Assembly (NCBI RefSeq): GCF_014873875.1
Contig: NZ_JADBEM010000001.1
Location: forward strand, 10,470,717 to 10,534,716
Direction: 5' to 3'
Length of the DNA: 64,000 nucleotides
From: Actinopolymorpha pittospori
Lineage (GTDB): Bacteria; Actinomycetota; Actinomycetes; Propionibacteriales; Actinopolymorphaceae
The translations under genes and the position numbers were made by a program. A model generated the notes under the pieces. That model searched no databases and had not been told where the DNA came from. It saw only the letters and a program-made list of their open reading frames with translations. The first letter of the stretch is position 1. Every line of letters begins with the position of its first letter. Positions 44,433 to 53,189 of this stretch are shown here, piece after piece.

Positions 44433-45288
44433 GTCCCGAGACCTCCATCTCGTCGGCGGCTTTCGCTAGTAGGTACGCACTGTCTTCCGGTGACAGTGCG
44501 GCCTTGCGAAGGCGGCAATACAAATGTTCATACCGCTCGACCTCCCCCTCGTCCACAAGAATGAGGTCGGATGTCACAGTATCCACGGCCGCGACCCGCG
44601 GATCCTTCGGATCACCAAAGCTGTAAAGGCTGAAGGGTGATCTCGGCACCGTGTAGGCATCGATCCGCGCGTCGACCGGGAGAATTCTGACACTCGCCGT
44701 TCCGCTATTGGCGGCGAGGTGGCGTAGCTCGGCGACGTGCACATTCGGTGGCACACTGAGGCGCCTGATGACCACCTCGTCGACGATGACCTCATACGTC
44801 GCACCGTTGAGACGCAGCATGCGCTGACGTTCGGCCCGCGCCCGGGTCGCGACGTCCGGCGCGGAGGTGTCGGCACCGAAGCTGAGATCGTCGTTGGCAG
44901 CCACCGCCTTGGTGTACTGCGGGGTCTGGAGAAGCCCGGGAATGACCGTGTCCTGGTACTCCCGAATGGCGACCGCTCCCGCCTCCAGTGCGGCGTAGAG
45001 CGCCTGGCGCGCATCCATGGGGATCGACTCCCACCAACCACGGCCGGCTGCTTCCTGGGCGATCGTGAGGATCTGGTGGCGCTCGCCGTTCTCGGGAACC
45101 TCGAGCCCGTCGAGCACTCTGATCACGTCGCCTTGGTCGGGACGGTAAGGTCCGCTCTCCAGGCGGGAGATCTTGGACTGGCTGAGGCCGGTCCTGGCGG
45201 CGAGCTTGGCGTGGGTGAGACCAGCTCGTTTCCGGAGCTGGGTCAGCTCACGCCCGAGCCGTAAGCGGCGCACGTACGGACTGATCAA
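44422..45288 (-). CDS. XRE family regulator with DUF5753 domain
   Basis: This 288-residue cytoplasmic DNA-binding protein has an N-terminal helix-turn-helix (residues about 15-70, ELTQLRKRAGLTHAKLAART then GLSQSKISRLESG). The DUF5753 ligand-like domain follows (YQDTVIPGLLQTPQYTKAV, RQRMLRLNGATYEVIVDE). The start is TTG at 45288 next to GAGGGGGG; the spacing is short but no better start preserves the N-terminus. It forms a pair with the DUF397 gene and is divergent from the small ORFs to its right. Confidence 0.92.
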   Translation of the reverse strand: MISPYVRRLRLGRELTQLRKRAGLTHAKLAARTGLSQSKISRLESGPYRPDQGDVIRVLDGLEVPENGERHQILTIAQEAAGRGWWESIPMDARQALYAALEAGAVAIREYQDTVIPGLLQTPQYTKAVAANDDLSFGADTSAPDVATRARAERQRMLRLNGATYEVIVDEVVIRRLSVPPNVHVAELRHLAANSGTASVRILPVDARIDAYTVPRSPFSLYSFGDPKDPRVAAVDTVTSDLILVDEGEVERYEHLYCRLRKAALSPEDSAYLLAKAADEMEVSGHGV

Positions 45289-45523
45289 GAGCCCCCCTCG
45301 TTCACTCCCACGTCCTATGCAGCCCGGCGCAGATGCTGTCCGTGCGCCGGATTCAGGACCTGTGACGACTTTTTATCACCAAATCGGTAGCAGTTGGGTG
45401 TAAGCGGACGAACTGCGGTGCATAATTCAGCACGACGCTTCTTGCGGCGCACAACATGATCTATCCAGCCGGAGAAGTCGCACGGCCTGCCGTGCCAGGA
45501 GCCTCAAGGGGGGAGGTCCTCGA

Positions 45524-45745
45524 ATGCCGATCCGCGCAGCGATCGAGTCGGTCCGGACGCGCCTTGGGAGACAACGTGCGAGCAACCGGCACCGCGCCGG
45601 AATTCCGAAAGAACGGCTCGCAGGTGTCTACACCACGACCCTGGCCGCGCGCGCAGGGGGTGCCGCCCCACAGGCGAAAGTCCCGACCACGCACACCGCT
45701 CAGATCACCGGCCGCCGCGAGCGGCTGGTCGCCCGGACCCAGTGA
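45524..45745 (+). CDS. Small basic protein of unknown function
   Basis: This is a 73-residue, arginine-rich protein without a recognised family or membrane segment. The main support is a near-perfect ribosome site, GGGGGGAGGT, six bases before the ATG, and G/C-rich third codon positions in its second half. It lies divergent from the XRE/DUF5753 gene across a 235-bp AT-richer gap and 12 bp before another small ORF. It could be a real regulator-associated small gene or a chance ORF. Confidence 0.4.
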   Translation: MPIRAAIESVRTRLGRQRASNRHRAGIPKERLAGVYTTTLAARAGGAAPQAKVPTTHTAQITGRRERLVARTQ

Positions 45746-45757
45746 AGGTCAGCTCCA

Positions 45758-46081
45758 GTGCAAGATCACCGACGTTCCGATGACGGCTGCCGCGAGCCTC
45801 GCTCTGGCGGCGAGTCGGGCGTCCTCGACAACGCCCGTAACTCGCACCTCATCCATGACCGGCCCGAGAAACTGGACGAATTCGTGATCGACATCGACGG
45901 AGCCGTCCCGCTGCGCTGGGCACCATACGAGCAAATTTGCATTGCTCTTCTCCACCCGCCCGGTCGCACAGCGGGCGCGTCGCTCGCGGAGTACCGCCAC
46001 CCCCGCGACGGCCGCCAATTCCGGCAAGCCCGGACCCTGCCCACATCAGGGATCTGGGCCGCCTTTCGCCCCGTCGAATAG
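45758..46081 (+). CDS. Hypothetical protein, GTG start
   Basis: This 107-residue ORF starts at GTG, with GAAGGT eight bases before it, and ends at TAG. Codon third positions are mostly G or C. The middle (KLDEFVIDIDGAVPLRWAPY) looks like a structured segment, but no family is recognised. An opposite-strand ORF covers 45749-46027, so coding direction is not certain. Confidence 0.35.
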   Translation: MQDHRRSDDGCREPRSGGESGVLDNARNSHLIHDRPEKLDEFVIDIDGAVPLRWAPYEQICIALLHPPGRTAGASLAEYRHPRDGRQFRQARTLPTSGIWAAFRPVE

Positions 46082-46403
46082 AGCACGTCACCTTCGAAAT
46101 GGATCTTCCCGAACGGACCGCCGCACGCGCGCGCATCAGGCGGTCCCCACAGCGTGGACCTGGCCCCGGTCGTCAATGGCGCCGGTCGGAGCCAGGCTCC
46201 CGACCCCACCTGGCGGAGTGTCGGACTCTGCGTGCAGATCGACGCCCCGCCTCACTGGATGTCCCCCGCCGAGAGCCCCGGCCCCAAACGGGTCTCGCTA
46301 CGGAAGCGGTGGGTGGGCGGCAAGAAAGGAAGCGCTCGGGGACGCATCGGTCGCCAAACCCCATCCCCGAGCGCCGCATCCCCCCAGAAAGGTATGTCTC
46401 ATC
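46082..46403. other. Region without a clear gene, 322 bp
   Basis: Several overlapping frames are open here because of high GC, but none has a good ribosome site. The region probably contains the promoter and leader of the small peptide gene at 46404. Confidence 0.4.
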
Positions 46404-46550
46404 ATGCGCAAGATCAACACCCCCGGCAATGGTTCCTCTTCGTACGACGGCGGACTCGGCGATCACAACGACCCCCGCAGCCTCGGCCTGACCAACGAGG
46501 GTGAGCCGCAGGGCTTCCTCGCCGACGGCGAGGGCAAGTCCCAGCTGTAA
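46404..46550 (+). CDS. 48-residue Gly/Asp-rich peptide
   Basis: The peptide begins MRKINTPGNGSSSYDGGLGD and ends GFLADGEGKSQL. It is hydrophilic, has no cysteine and no signal sequence, and contains many Gly, Asp, Asn and Ser residues. AGAAAGG lies upstream of the ATG at a slightly long distance, and a perfect 14-bp hairpin terminator follows 27 bp after the stop, which supports a real short transcript. It could be a small stress or regulatory protein or a ribosomal peptide precursor; no modifying enzyme lies next to it. Confidence 0.55.
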   Translation: MRKINTPGNGSSSYDGGLGDHNDPRSLGLTNEGEPQGFLADGEGKSQL

Positions 46551-46577
46551 GTCCGTCGGGAGGTTTTCCGTCGCACA

Positions 46578-46609
46578 GCGGCCCGGGTGTCGGTGGACAC
46601 CCGGGCCGC
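46578..46609 (+). terminator. Strong hairpin terminator after small peptide gene
   Basis: GCGGCCCGGGTGTC pairs perfectly with GACACCCGGGCCGC around GGTG. It separates the small peptide gene from the convergent alpha/beta hydrolase gene and may serve both. Confidence 0.85.
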
Positions 46610-46657
46610 CTCCCTGTTCCGCGGGGGTGAACGGGCCCGCGGAACACCACCGTGGTC

Positions 46658-47485
46658 TCAGCGCAGGACGCCGCGCAGCCGTGCCGCGAAGGCTCGCGGG
46701 TGGGTGAGGTTGGCGTTGTGGCCACCCTGGAACTTCGTCAGGCCGACTCCGAGAAGTTCGCTGAGCTGGTCGGCGCACTGACGGTCGAACACGTGCCGCG
46801 GCGTCGCGGCACCGGCCGCGGGAACGATCCGGGTCGGCGTACGGACCAGCTCCTTCGGGTCGAGGTCGTCGACCTGGACCGCGGTGAAGTCGTGCTCGAG
46901 AAAGTGGTGGAAGTTTCGGGTCCGCTCCGGCGTCATGGGTTGCGGCGTGAGGTCTGGCTCACGGTCCTGGCCGGCGGGGTCGATACCGAGGATCTCGGCC
47001 ACCTTCGGGAAGGCCGCCTGCACTCCGTCGAGGCGGTAGAGCTCCTGGATCTCCCGGAGTTCGTCGCGGTGCCGGTCGCGCAGCGGCTCGGGCAGCAGCC
47101 AGGGAGCGACCGGCTCGAACGCCACCAGCGTGCTCAGCCGGCCCGGGTGCTCGACCGCGAGGTGGAACCCGATCACGGCGCCGATGCTGAGGCCGAGCAT
47201 CAGGGCGGGCTCGTCGGTCACCGCCGCCAGCACCTGGCTGGCGTCGTCGGCGTGGACCGACAGCGTGGCCGGCGGTCCGTCCGCGATCGGCGTACTCCGC
47301 GAGAGCCCGCGGCGGTCGTAGGTGACCACGGTGTAGGTGTCGACGAGTTGGTCGACCAGATCCTGACTGCGTCGCGCGTGTCCCTCGCCGCTCTCTCCGA
47401 CCAGGAGCACCGGGCCGCGTCCGCGGACCTCGTAGTACAGCCGCGCGCCCTCGACCTCCACCAGCCCTGACTCGACCTGACTCAT
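46658..47485 (-). CDS. Alpha/beta hydrolase
   Basis: This 275-residue cytoplasmic hydrolase contains the nucleophile elbow LGLSIGAVIGF (Gly-x-Ser-x-Gly), an oxyanion region near VLLVGESGEGHARR, and a late catalytic His in GGHNANLTHP. The substrate is not predictable. AAGGAAGGA precedes the ATG. It is divergent from a MarR gene with a palindrome in between, so it is probably the regulated target. Confidence 0.9.
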   Translation of the reverse strand: MSQVESGLVEVEGARLYYEVRGRGPVLLVGESGEGHARRSQDLVDQLVDTYTVVTYDRRGLSRSTPIADGPPATLSVHADDASQVLAAVTDEPALMLGLSIGAVIGFHLAVEHPGRLSTLVAFEPVAPWLLPEPLRDRHRDELREIQELYRLDGVQAAFPKVAEILGIDPAGQDREPDLTPQPMTPERTRNFHHFLEHDFTAVQVDDLDPKELVRTPTRIVPAAGAATPRHVFDRQCADQLSELLGVGLTKFQGGHNANLTHPRAFAARLRGVLR

Positions 47486-47570
47486 GCGCCTGTCCTTCCT
47501 TGCGTTCGTGGGTGTTCACCGGTCATGTCGGCCGGGCACGTCGACGACGATAATCCATCAACTTCGATCT

Positions 47571-47582
47571 ATCAACATTGAT
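47571..47582. promoter_or_regulatory. MarR-type operator candidate
   Basis: ATCAA-CA-TTGAT is a perfect palindrome between the divergent hydrolase and marR starts. CATCAAC (47557) and GTTGTGATG (47589) further out form a second, looser symmetry. MarR proteins typically bind such palindromes and repress both neighbours. Confidence 0.6.
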
Positions 47583-47610
47583 GCATCGGTTGTGATGTAC
47601 CTTGCTCGGT

Positions 47611-48063
47611 GTGAACGGTGTCGACTTGTTCCTGCTCGGCCGGACGCTGATGAAGATCGGCGAGGAGGCCATGCCCACCGAGGGCCTCGGCGAACACACC
47701 CGTGGCGTGCGCTCGGTCCTGGTCGTGGTCGGTGACGTCCGCGAGCACCCCGGGAGCTCGGTCGGCGAGATCGCCGAGCGGACCGGCCTGCCCCAAAGCG
47801 CCGTCTCGACGGCGATCGCCAGGTTGCGTGAGACGGGCGCCGTCGTCACGACGCCCGACCCCGCCGACCGGCGCCGGGTGCTCATCGAACCCGCCGCGCG
47901 GATCTCCGCCAGAGTCGCGAAGGTGCGCTCGACGAGCGTCGACGGCGCCCTCGGCGAGGCGCTGGGCAGCGACGATCCCGACGACATCGCCGAGGTCGTG
48001 GGCCTGCTCGAGCGGCTGGCCTCACGTTTGGGCCCGCGAGCCGGCACCCACCCGCGTTCCTGA
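47611..48063 (+). CDS. MarR family transcriptional regulator
   Basis: This winged-helix regulator of about 150 residues has helix 2-3 VGEIAERTGLPQSAVSTAIA and wing TTPDPADRRRVLI, the standard MarR DxRxx pattern. GTG at 47611 is taken as the start; an upstream TTG at 47602 would add three residues. It is likely to control its own gene and the divergent hydrolase through the palindrome at 47571. Confidence 0.88.
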   Translation: MNGVDLFLLGRTLMKIGEEAMPTEGLGEHTRGVRSVLVVVGDVREHPGSSVGEIAERTGLPQSAVSTAIARLRETGAVVTTPDPADRRRVLIEPAARISARVAKVRSTSVDGALGEALGSDDPDDIAEVVGLLERLASRLGPRAGTHPRS

Positions 48064-48218
48064 GCATCCGCCCGCACTGGCCGCGGTCGGTCGGCCGGTT
48101 GCTGTCGGAGTCGATCTTCCCCCGCTCCCCGATGACTAGGGTTCCACCCGCGATACGGTGCCGAGCCGCGTCGACACAGCCCGGACAGGGGCTGAGCTGG
48201 ATGGAGGGGAGACCACTC

Positions 48219-49577
48219 ATGCGGGTCAGGACCGTTCTCACCGTCTGCACGCTCACGGCGGCGACCGCCCTGGTGGCGCCGTCAGCGCTGGCGGCGCCGG
48301 CCGGGACAGGGGTCACCGGAGGGAGCGCGGGTGTGGTGAGCACCGACGCCGCGACGCCGGCCAAGGCCAAGCCGGCGCCTCGCCTGGGCCGGCCCGCCGC
48401 CGACGTCGTCGCCGCGGCCCGTCAGGCGCCGCTCGTCCGCTACGCGCGCGGCCTGCCCGGTGGGGCGTACACCAACGCGGGCAACTCCGGCGGCGGCGCG
48501 ATCACGTTGGCCTTCGCCGCCCTCGCCGGTGACCACTCCGCCGACACGCGGCTGCTCCAGCAGGCCCGCTACACCCTCACCGGCGGGAACGACATCGCCG
48601 CGAACGGCGGCTATCCGGCCCAGCACGAACTCCAGGTGACCGGGATGTTCGCGACCGCCAAGCTGGTGCCGCGGGTCTGGAATCGGCTGCGGCCCGCCGA
48701 GCGGGCCCGGGTCGACACGCTGATGGAGGCGTCCCTGATCGGCTCGGCGTTCACCACCAGTGACCAGAACCCGTTCGTCCTCTCCGGCGGCCAGCAGTAC
48801 ACGATGGACGGCGACGGCAACGTCAACCGGGACTGGAACCCCAACTACCGCGAGGGGATGGGCGGGTCGATCCTGGTCGCGACGGCGTACTTCGGGGTCG
48901 ACCGGGCGAGGGAGATCCTGCGGACCTACGACCACGACGCCTTCGTCGCCCGACTCGCCGCCGACGGGCTGACCAACGCCTACGGGACCTTCACCTGGAA
49001 GGCGGCGCATCCGGACTCCGCCGCGCCGACCGGTGCGCAGATCGAGTCGGCGGTGCACAACTGGTCCTTGCACGGGATCACTCTGGACCAGGTGATGGAC
49101 CTCGACGCGCAGCTGAGCGAGAACACCTACGGCGGCACCGTCGAGTGCGGCCTGAACGGGACCGGCATCCTGATGCCCGACGGCACCTACGCGGGCGTGA
49201 TCGACAGCGGCTGCGAGGACCTGCCGAACCTCGGCCGCCCGGGCATGCTGCTGGAGTTCACCTCCGTGGACGCCGAGGGGCAACGCAGTTCGGCCGACTA
49301 CGCCTACGGCGGCTACAAGCCCAACCTGATCACCCAGGCCGTCCTGATCGCCAACGGTCTGTGGGAGCCCGGCCCGACCGCCGACCGCATCGTCGCCCTG
49401 ATGAGCGTCGGGGTGACCGACCTCTGGTACAAGCTCGACCACGGGTACCGCGAGTACTCTCACGCCCGTTTCTCCGGCATCCTCCGCAGTGACGACCCCG
49501 ACTTCGGGTTCGTCTACCTGCGCTCCCTGTGGAACGACGTCGTCCGTCCCTACCACCGCATCCAGCAGCCGAGCTGA
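48219..49577 (+). CDS. Secreted protein of unknown function
   Basis: This 452-residue exported protein has a Sec signal (VRTVLTVCTLTAATALVAPS, cleavage near ALA-AP). The mature part contains many Tyr, Trp and acidic residues (GGAYTNAGNSGGGAITLAFA, RDWNPNYREGMGGS) with an alpha-helical pattern that could form an alpha-toroid as in some polysaccharide lyases and glycosidases. No catalytic signature was recognised. The ATG at 48219 follows GGGGAG; the frame is open further upstream without a site. It lies 74 bp before a secreted glycosidase, probably in the same operon. Confidence 0.8.
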   Translation: MRVRTVLTVCTLTAATALVAPSALAAPAGTGVTGGSAGVVSTDAATPAKAKPAPRLGRPAADVVAAARQAPLVRYARGLPGGAYTNAGNSGGGAITLAFAALAGDHSADTRLLQQARYTLTGGNDIAANGGYPAQHELQVTGMFATAKLVPRVWNRLRPAERARVDTLMEASLIGSAFTTSDQNPFVLSGGQQYTMDGDGNVNRDWNPNYREGMGGSILVATAYFGVDRAREILRTYDHDAFVARLAADGLTNAYGTFTWKAAHPDSAAPTGAQIESAVHNWSLHGITLDQVMDLDAQLSENTYGGTVECGLNGTGILMPDGTYAGVIDSGCEDLPNLGRPGMLLEFTSVDAEGQRSSADYAYGGYKPNLITQAVLIANGLWEPGPTADRIVALMSVGVTDLWYKLDHGYREYSHARFSGILRSDDPDFGFVYLRSLWNDVVRPYHRIQQPS

Positions 49578-49651
49578 CCCCACCGGTCGACAGCGCCAGC
49601 CTGGACGGCCACGAGAACCACCTACCCGCGCCTTGGCGGAGGAGACAACCC

Positions 49652-51913
49652 ATGGAGTTCGCAGCACCATTCTCCCGGCGTACGGCTCTGCTGGGAGCCG
49701 CGGCTTTCGCCCTTCCCCTGGGCGACGGGCCGCACGGGGCGGGATCGGCCGCACCCACCGCGGAGACGACCGGGCAGGGCGCCGCCGCGGGTGAGGCGGG
49801 CTTCGGGTACGACGCGAGCGGCGTCGTCTTCACCGGACCGCCGCCTGGGCGCGCCCGAGGGCGGGTCAGCGGTCCGCCGAGCGAGCGGAGGCTCACGCTG
49901 TCCAACTTCGCGATCGAGGCGACGTGGCAGGTCCGCGGCGACTCGGTCAGCCTGGCGCGGTTGTTCAACGGTGTGACCGGGCAGGTCGTGCCGGTGACCA
50001 GCACCGGCTGGCTCACCCTCTCCCTCGCCGACGGCGGCCAGATCACCGGCGCCGATCTCACGATGACGCAGGCGCCGCGGCTGGTTCCGGTGCGCCGGCG
50101 AGGCGATGCCGCCCGGCTCGCCGAACGCGACGGCGGCAAGTCGATCCACACCGAGTTCCGATACGACAGGGACGGGCGCACCCTCGAGGTGGGCTGGACC
50201 GTCTCGTTGCGCGACGGCGCCAACAACGTGCAGCAGGAGTTCAGCCTGCGCTGTGTGGCCGGCACGTTCGCCATCACCAGCCTGCGTCTGCTCGACCTCG
50301 ACGTGCCCGACGCGCGGGTGCTCGGGCGGGACGACGGCAACCCGGTCGTCCTCGGCCCGTCCGGCCAGGAGACCCTCTTCCTCGGTGTCGAGCATCCGAT
50401 GGCCAGGGCCTCGATCACCGGGAACGCTGTCACCGTCTCCCTGCCGCGCTCAGCCGCCCTCGCGGCCGGGGAGACCTGGACCTCCACCACGGCGTTCGGC
50501 GTCAGCCCCGCCGGCCAGCTGCGCCGGTCGTTCCTGTACTACCTCGAACGCGAACGCGTCCACGCGCGGCGGCCCTTCCTGCACTACCAGAGCTGGTACG
50601 ACCTCAAGCCGCCCGGCCTGGTGATCGACCCGGCCCAGCTGAGCGAGGCGATCGACCTGTTCGGCACCGAGCTCACCCGGCGTGGGGCGAGCATCGACAG
50701 CTTCTGGGTGGACGACGGGTGGGACTACCTGCGCTCACCCCAGCTCGATCCGGAGCCGGACCTGTGGTCGCTGGACCCGACCGCCTTCCCGGATGGATTC
50801 AGCGAGCAGCAGGCGGCGGCCTCGGCGTACGGCGGCGCCTCCCTGTCGTTGTGGATGTCGCCGTTCGGCGGGTACGGCGACAGCGCCTCGCGGCGGATGG
50901 CGCTGAACGCCAGCAAGCCGGCCGACCAGCGCTACGGCACCCACCCCAACGGGCGGTTCAGGCTCAGCAATCCGCGTTACTACGAACGGTTCCGCACGGT
51001 CGCGTTCGAGATGATGGACCGGTACGGCGTACGCGGGTTCAAGTTCGACGGGATCGGTGGAGGACTGCAGCAGACCGGGCCGAACCCGACGTACCTCGCC
51101 GACTACGAGGCGCTGCTGCAGTTGATGACCGACCTGCGCGCGCACCAGCCGGACGTGTGGATCAACGCGACCGTGGGGACGTGGGGATCGCCGTACTGGC
51201 TGTGGTTCACCGACTCGATCTGGCGGGACGGGGAGGACGCGGGTCAGGCCGGGTCCGGCTCATCCCAGCAGGGTTACGTCAACTACCGCGACTCCCAGAC
51301 CTACCGCAACCTCGCGGTGGAGAACCCGTTGTTCCCGGTGACCGGGGCGATGGTGCACGGCATCATCTTCTCCGACCGGGCCTCGCGGGTCAGGGCCGAC
51401 CACGACCTGTCGAAGGCGTCGGTCCGCGACGAGGTGAGTCAGGACATCCGGGCCTACTTCGCGCTGGGGCTCGGGCTGCAGGAGCTGTACGTGCGGCACA
51501 CCCTGGTCGCGCCGGACCTGCCGGGGGCGGAGTGGTTCTGGGACACGATGGCGGCGAACGCGTCGTGGTCACGGGCCAACTTCCACCTGCTCACCGACGT
51601 GCACTGGGTCGGTGGGGACCCGGCCGACGGGCAGGTGTACGGAACCGCGGCCTGGAGCGCGGCGAAGGGCACGCCCGAGGGCATGCTGATGCTGCGTAAT
51701 CCGGCGGCGGTGGCGCAGACGTTCCAGGTCGACCCGGGCGCCGTCTTCGAACTCCCCGCCGGCAGCCACCCGACCTACGCCTTCACCGAGCGCGACGATC
51801 CTCGCCCGACCGTGGTGGTCCGGGCCGGGGAGCCGTTGCAGGTCACGCTCGCGCCGTATGAGGTGGCGGTCTTCATGGCGACACCGAGCGAGGCCGACCC
51901 CACCGGCGAGTGA
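49652..51913 (+). CDS. Tat-exported alpha-galactosidase-like glycosidase (GH-D clan, GH36-like)
   Basis: This 753-residue protein has a twin-arginine signal (SRRTALLGAAAFALPL). The N-terminal beta-sandwich (to about residue 300) is followed by a TIM barrel with FLHYQSWYDL, SFWVDDGWDYL and RGFKFDGIGGG; the Asp in FKFDG is the expected nucleophile of GH27/GH36-type enzymes. A short beta domain ends it. GGAGGAG precedes the ATG at 49652. It may act with the secreted protein encoded before it on a plant or microbial galactan-type polymer. Confidence 0.82.
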   Translation: MEFAAPFSRRTALLGAAAFALPLGDGPHGAGSAAPTAETTGQGAAAGEAGFGYDASGVVFTGPPPGRARGRVSGPPSERRLTLSNFAIEATWQVRGDSVSLARLFNGVTGQVVPVTSTGWLTLSLADGGQITGADLTMTQAPRLVPVRRRGDAARLAERDGGKSIHTEFRYDRDGRTLEVGWTVSLRDGANNVQQEFSLRCVAGTFAITSLRLLDLDVPDARVLGRDDGNPVVLGPSGQETLFLGVEHPMARASITGNAVTVSLPRSAALAAGETWTSTTAFGVSPAGQLRRSFLYYLERERVHARRPFLHYQSWYDLKPPGLVIDPAQLSEAIDLFGTELTRRGASIDSFWVDDGWDYLRSPQLDPEPDLWSLDPTAFPDGFSEQQAAASAYGGASLSLWMSPFGGYGDSASRRMALNASKPADQRYGTHPNGRFRLSNPRYYERFRTVAFEMMDRYGVRGFKFDGIGGGLQQTGPNPTYLADYEALLQLMTDLRAHQPDVWINATVGTWGSPYWLWFTDSIWRDGEDAGQAGSGSSQQGYVNYRDSQTYRNLAVENPLFPVTGAMVHGIIFSDRASRVRADHDLSKASVRDEVSQDIRAYFALGLGLQELYVRHTLVAPDLPGAEWFWDTMAANASWSRANFHLLTDVHWVGGDPADGQVYGTAAWSAAKGTPEGMLMLRNPAAVAQTFQVDPGAVFELPAGSHPTYAFTERDDPRPTVVVRAGEPLQVTLAPYEVAVFMATPSEADPTGE

Positions 51914-52039
51914 GTGCCTCCATCGAGCGCACATCGCATCGACGACCTGGCTGGCCGCGGACCGACGTGAGGTGTCCGCGGCCTGCCATGTCGAGGAGTC
52001 TGGCTTTACAGGGAGATTGGGCGAACCTAGCCTGCAGAT

Positions 52040-52054
52040 AGACATCAGATGTCT
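52040..52054. promoter_or_regulatory. Operator-like palindrome before amidohydrolase operon
   Basis: AGACATC-A-GATGTCT is a perfect 7-bp inverted repeat 8 bp before the first amidohydrolase start candidate. The form resembles operators bound by GntR/FCD regulators. No such regulator is encoded in the window next to it. Confidence 0.5.
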
Positions 52055-52061
52055 TAGGCGG

Positions 52062-53129
52062 GTGACGGGAGACGGTGACCGGGCATTGACCACCATCGAC
52101 TCGCAGGTACACAACGAGGTTCCGAGCATCGATGACCTGTTGCCCTATCTGCCGGACCTGTGGGTGGAGCAGATCGCCAACACGGTCTTTCGGGGGGCCT
52201 CCGACGGCGACGCGCCGTATCCACCGAAGTCCGCTCTCGCGGTGCGGCCGGACAGCCGGGTCGACGGCGGCCCGCCGGACCTGAAGACGGTCCAGCGCCA
52301 GGCACTCGACGACCGGGTGGACGCGGCGATTCTCCTGTGCACGTACGCGGTCGACGGCCTGCACAACCCTGAGCAGGCCGTCGCCATGGCACGGGCGGTC
52401 AACGACTGGCAGATCGCGCAGTGGCTGGACCAGGACGACCGCCTCCGCGGCTCGATCGTCGTACCGTCGCAGATCCCGCAGTTGGCCGTGGAGGAGATCG
52501 AGCGGGTGGGCGGGCATCCTGGTTTCGTCCAGGTCGCGCTCCCGGCTCGGTCGCAGCATCCCTGGGGCAGCCGCCTCAACCACCCCCTGTGGGAGGCGAT
52601 CACGCGTCACGACCTGGTGGCCGGGATCTACTTCGGTGGCGCGCCCGGCAACCCGTCGACTCCGGCCGGTTGGCCGTCGTACTTCATCGAGGAGTACGTC
52701 GGGATGGCGTCGGTGTTCGCCGCGCAGGTGACCAACCTCGTCGTCGAGGGGGTCTTCGACCTGTTCCCCTCGGCCCGGGTCACCTTCCTGGAAAGCGGTG
52801 TGACGTGGCTGCCCGCGCACCTGTGGAGGTTCGACAAGGAGTGGCGCAACCTGCGCATGCAGACGCCGTGGGTGAAACGGCCGCCCTCGCAGTACATCCG
52901 TGACCACGTACGCCTGACCGCCCAGCCGTGGGACATGCCCGTCGACGACCGGTTGGCGTTGGACCTGTTCGACCAGTTGGGCTCGCAGGATCTGCTGCTG
53001 TACTCCACCGGCTTCCCGCACCAGACCGCGGGCAACCTCGAGCACCTGCTCAGCGTGGTCCCGGAGGAGATGGCGCGCAGGATCCGGTCGACCAACGCAC
53101 ACGAGTGGTATCGCGGCTTCGGCAGGTAG
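52062..53129 (+). CDS. Amidohydrolase-2 family metal-dependent hydrolase or decarboxylase
   Basis: This is a TIM-barrel protein of about 355 residues of the group that includes ACMSD and gamma-resorcylate decarboxylase. IDSQVHNEVPS near the start replaces the usual DxHxH strand-1 motif, so the first metal ligands are altered (Asp and one His). GWPSYFIEEYVG and the C-terminal STGFPHQ are typical elements. The start is unclear: GTG at 52062 and TTG at 52086 are both possible, the second with GGTGA upstream. It is the first gene of an operon with a paralogue and a Rieske protein. Confidence 0.82.
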   Translation: MTGDGDRALTTIDSQVHNEVPSIDDLLPYLPDLWVEQIANTVFRGASDGDAPYPPKSALAVRPDSRVDGGPPDLKTVQRQALDDRVDAAILLCTYAVDGLHNPEQAVAMARAVNDWQIAQWLDQDDRLRGSIVVPSQIPQLAVEEIERVGGHPGFVQVALPARSQHPWGSRLNHPLWEAITRHDLVAGIYFGGAPGNPSTPAGWPSYFIEEYVGMASVFAAQVTNLVVEGVFDLFPSARVTFLESGVTWLPAHLWRFDKEWRNLRMQTPWVKRPPSQYIRDHVRLTAQPWDMPVDDRLALDLFDQLGSQDLLLYSTGFPHQTAGNLEHLLSVVPEEMARRIRSTNAHEWYRGFGR

Positions 53130-53189
53130 CCAGATCACGAGGACCGAAACGCAGGCAGGGAACGAAAGGGCACGATCGGAAGGTCAGAG

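Noticed and set aside
45749..46027. Minus-strand ORF of 92 codons with a hydrophobic C-terminus
   Set aside because: It lacks a ribosome site and overlaps a plus-strand ORF with better start context; coding evidence is weak on both, so only the plus-strand one is listed with low confidence.
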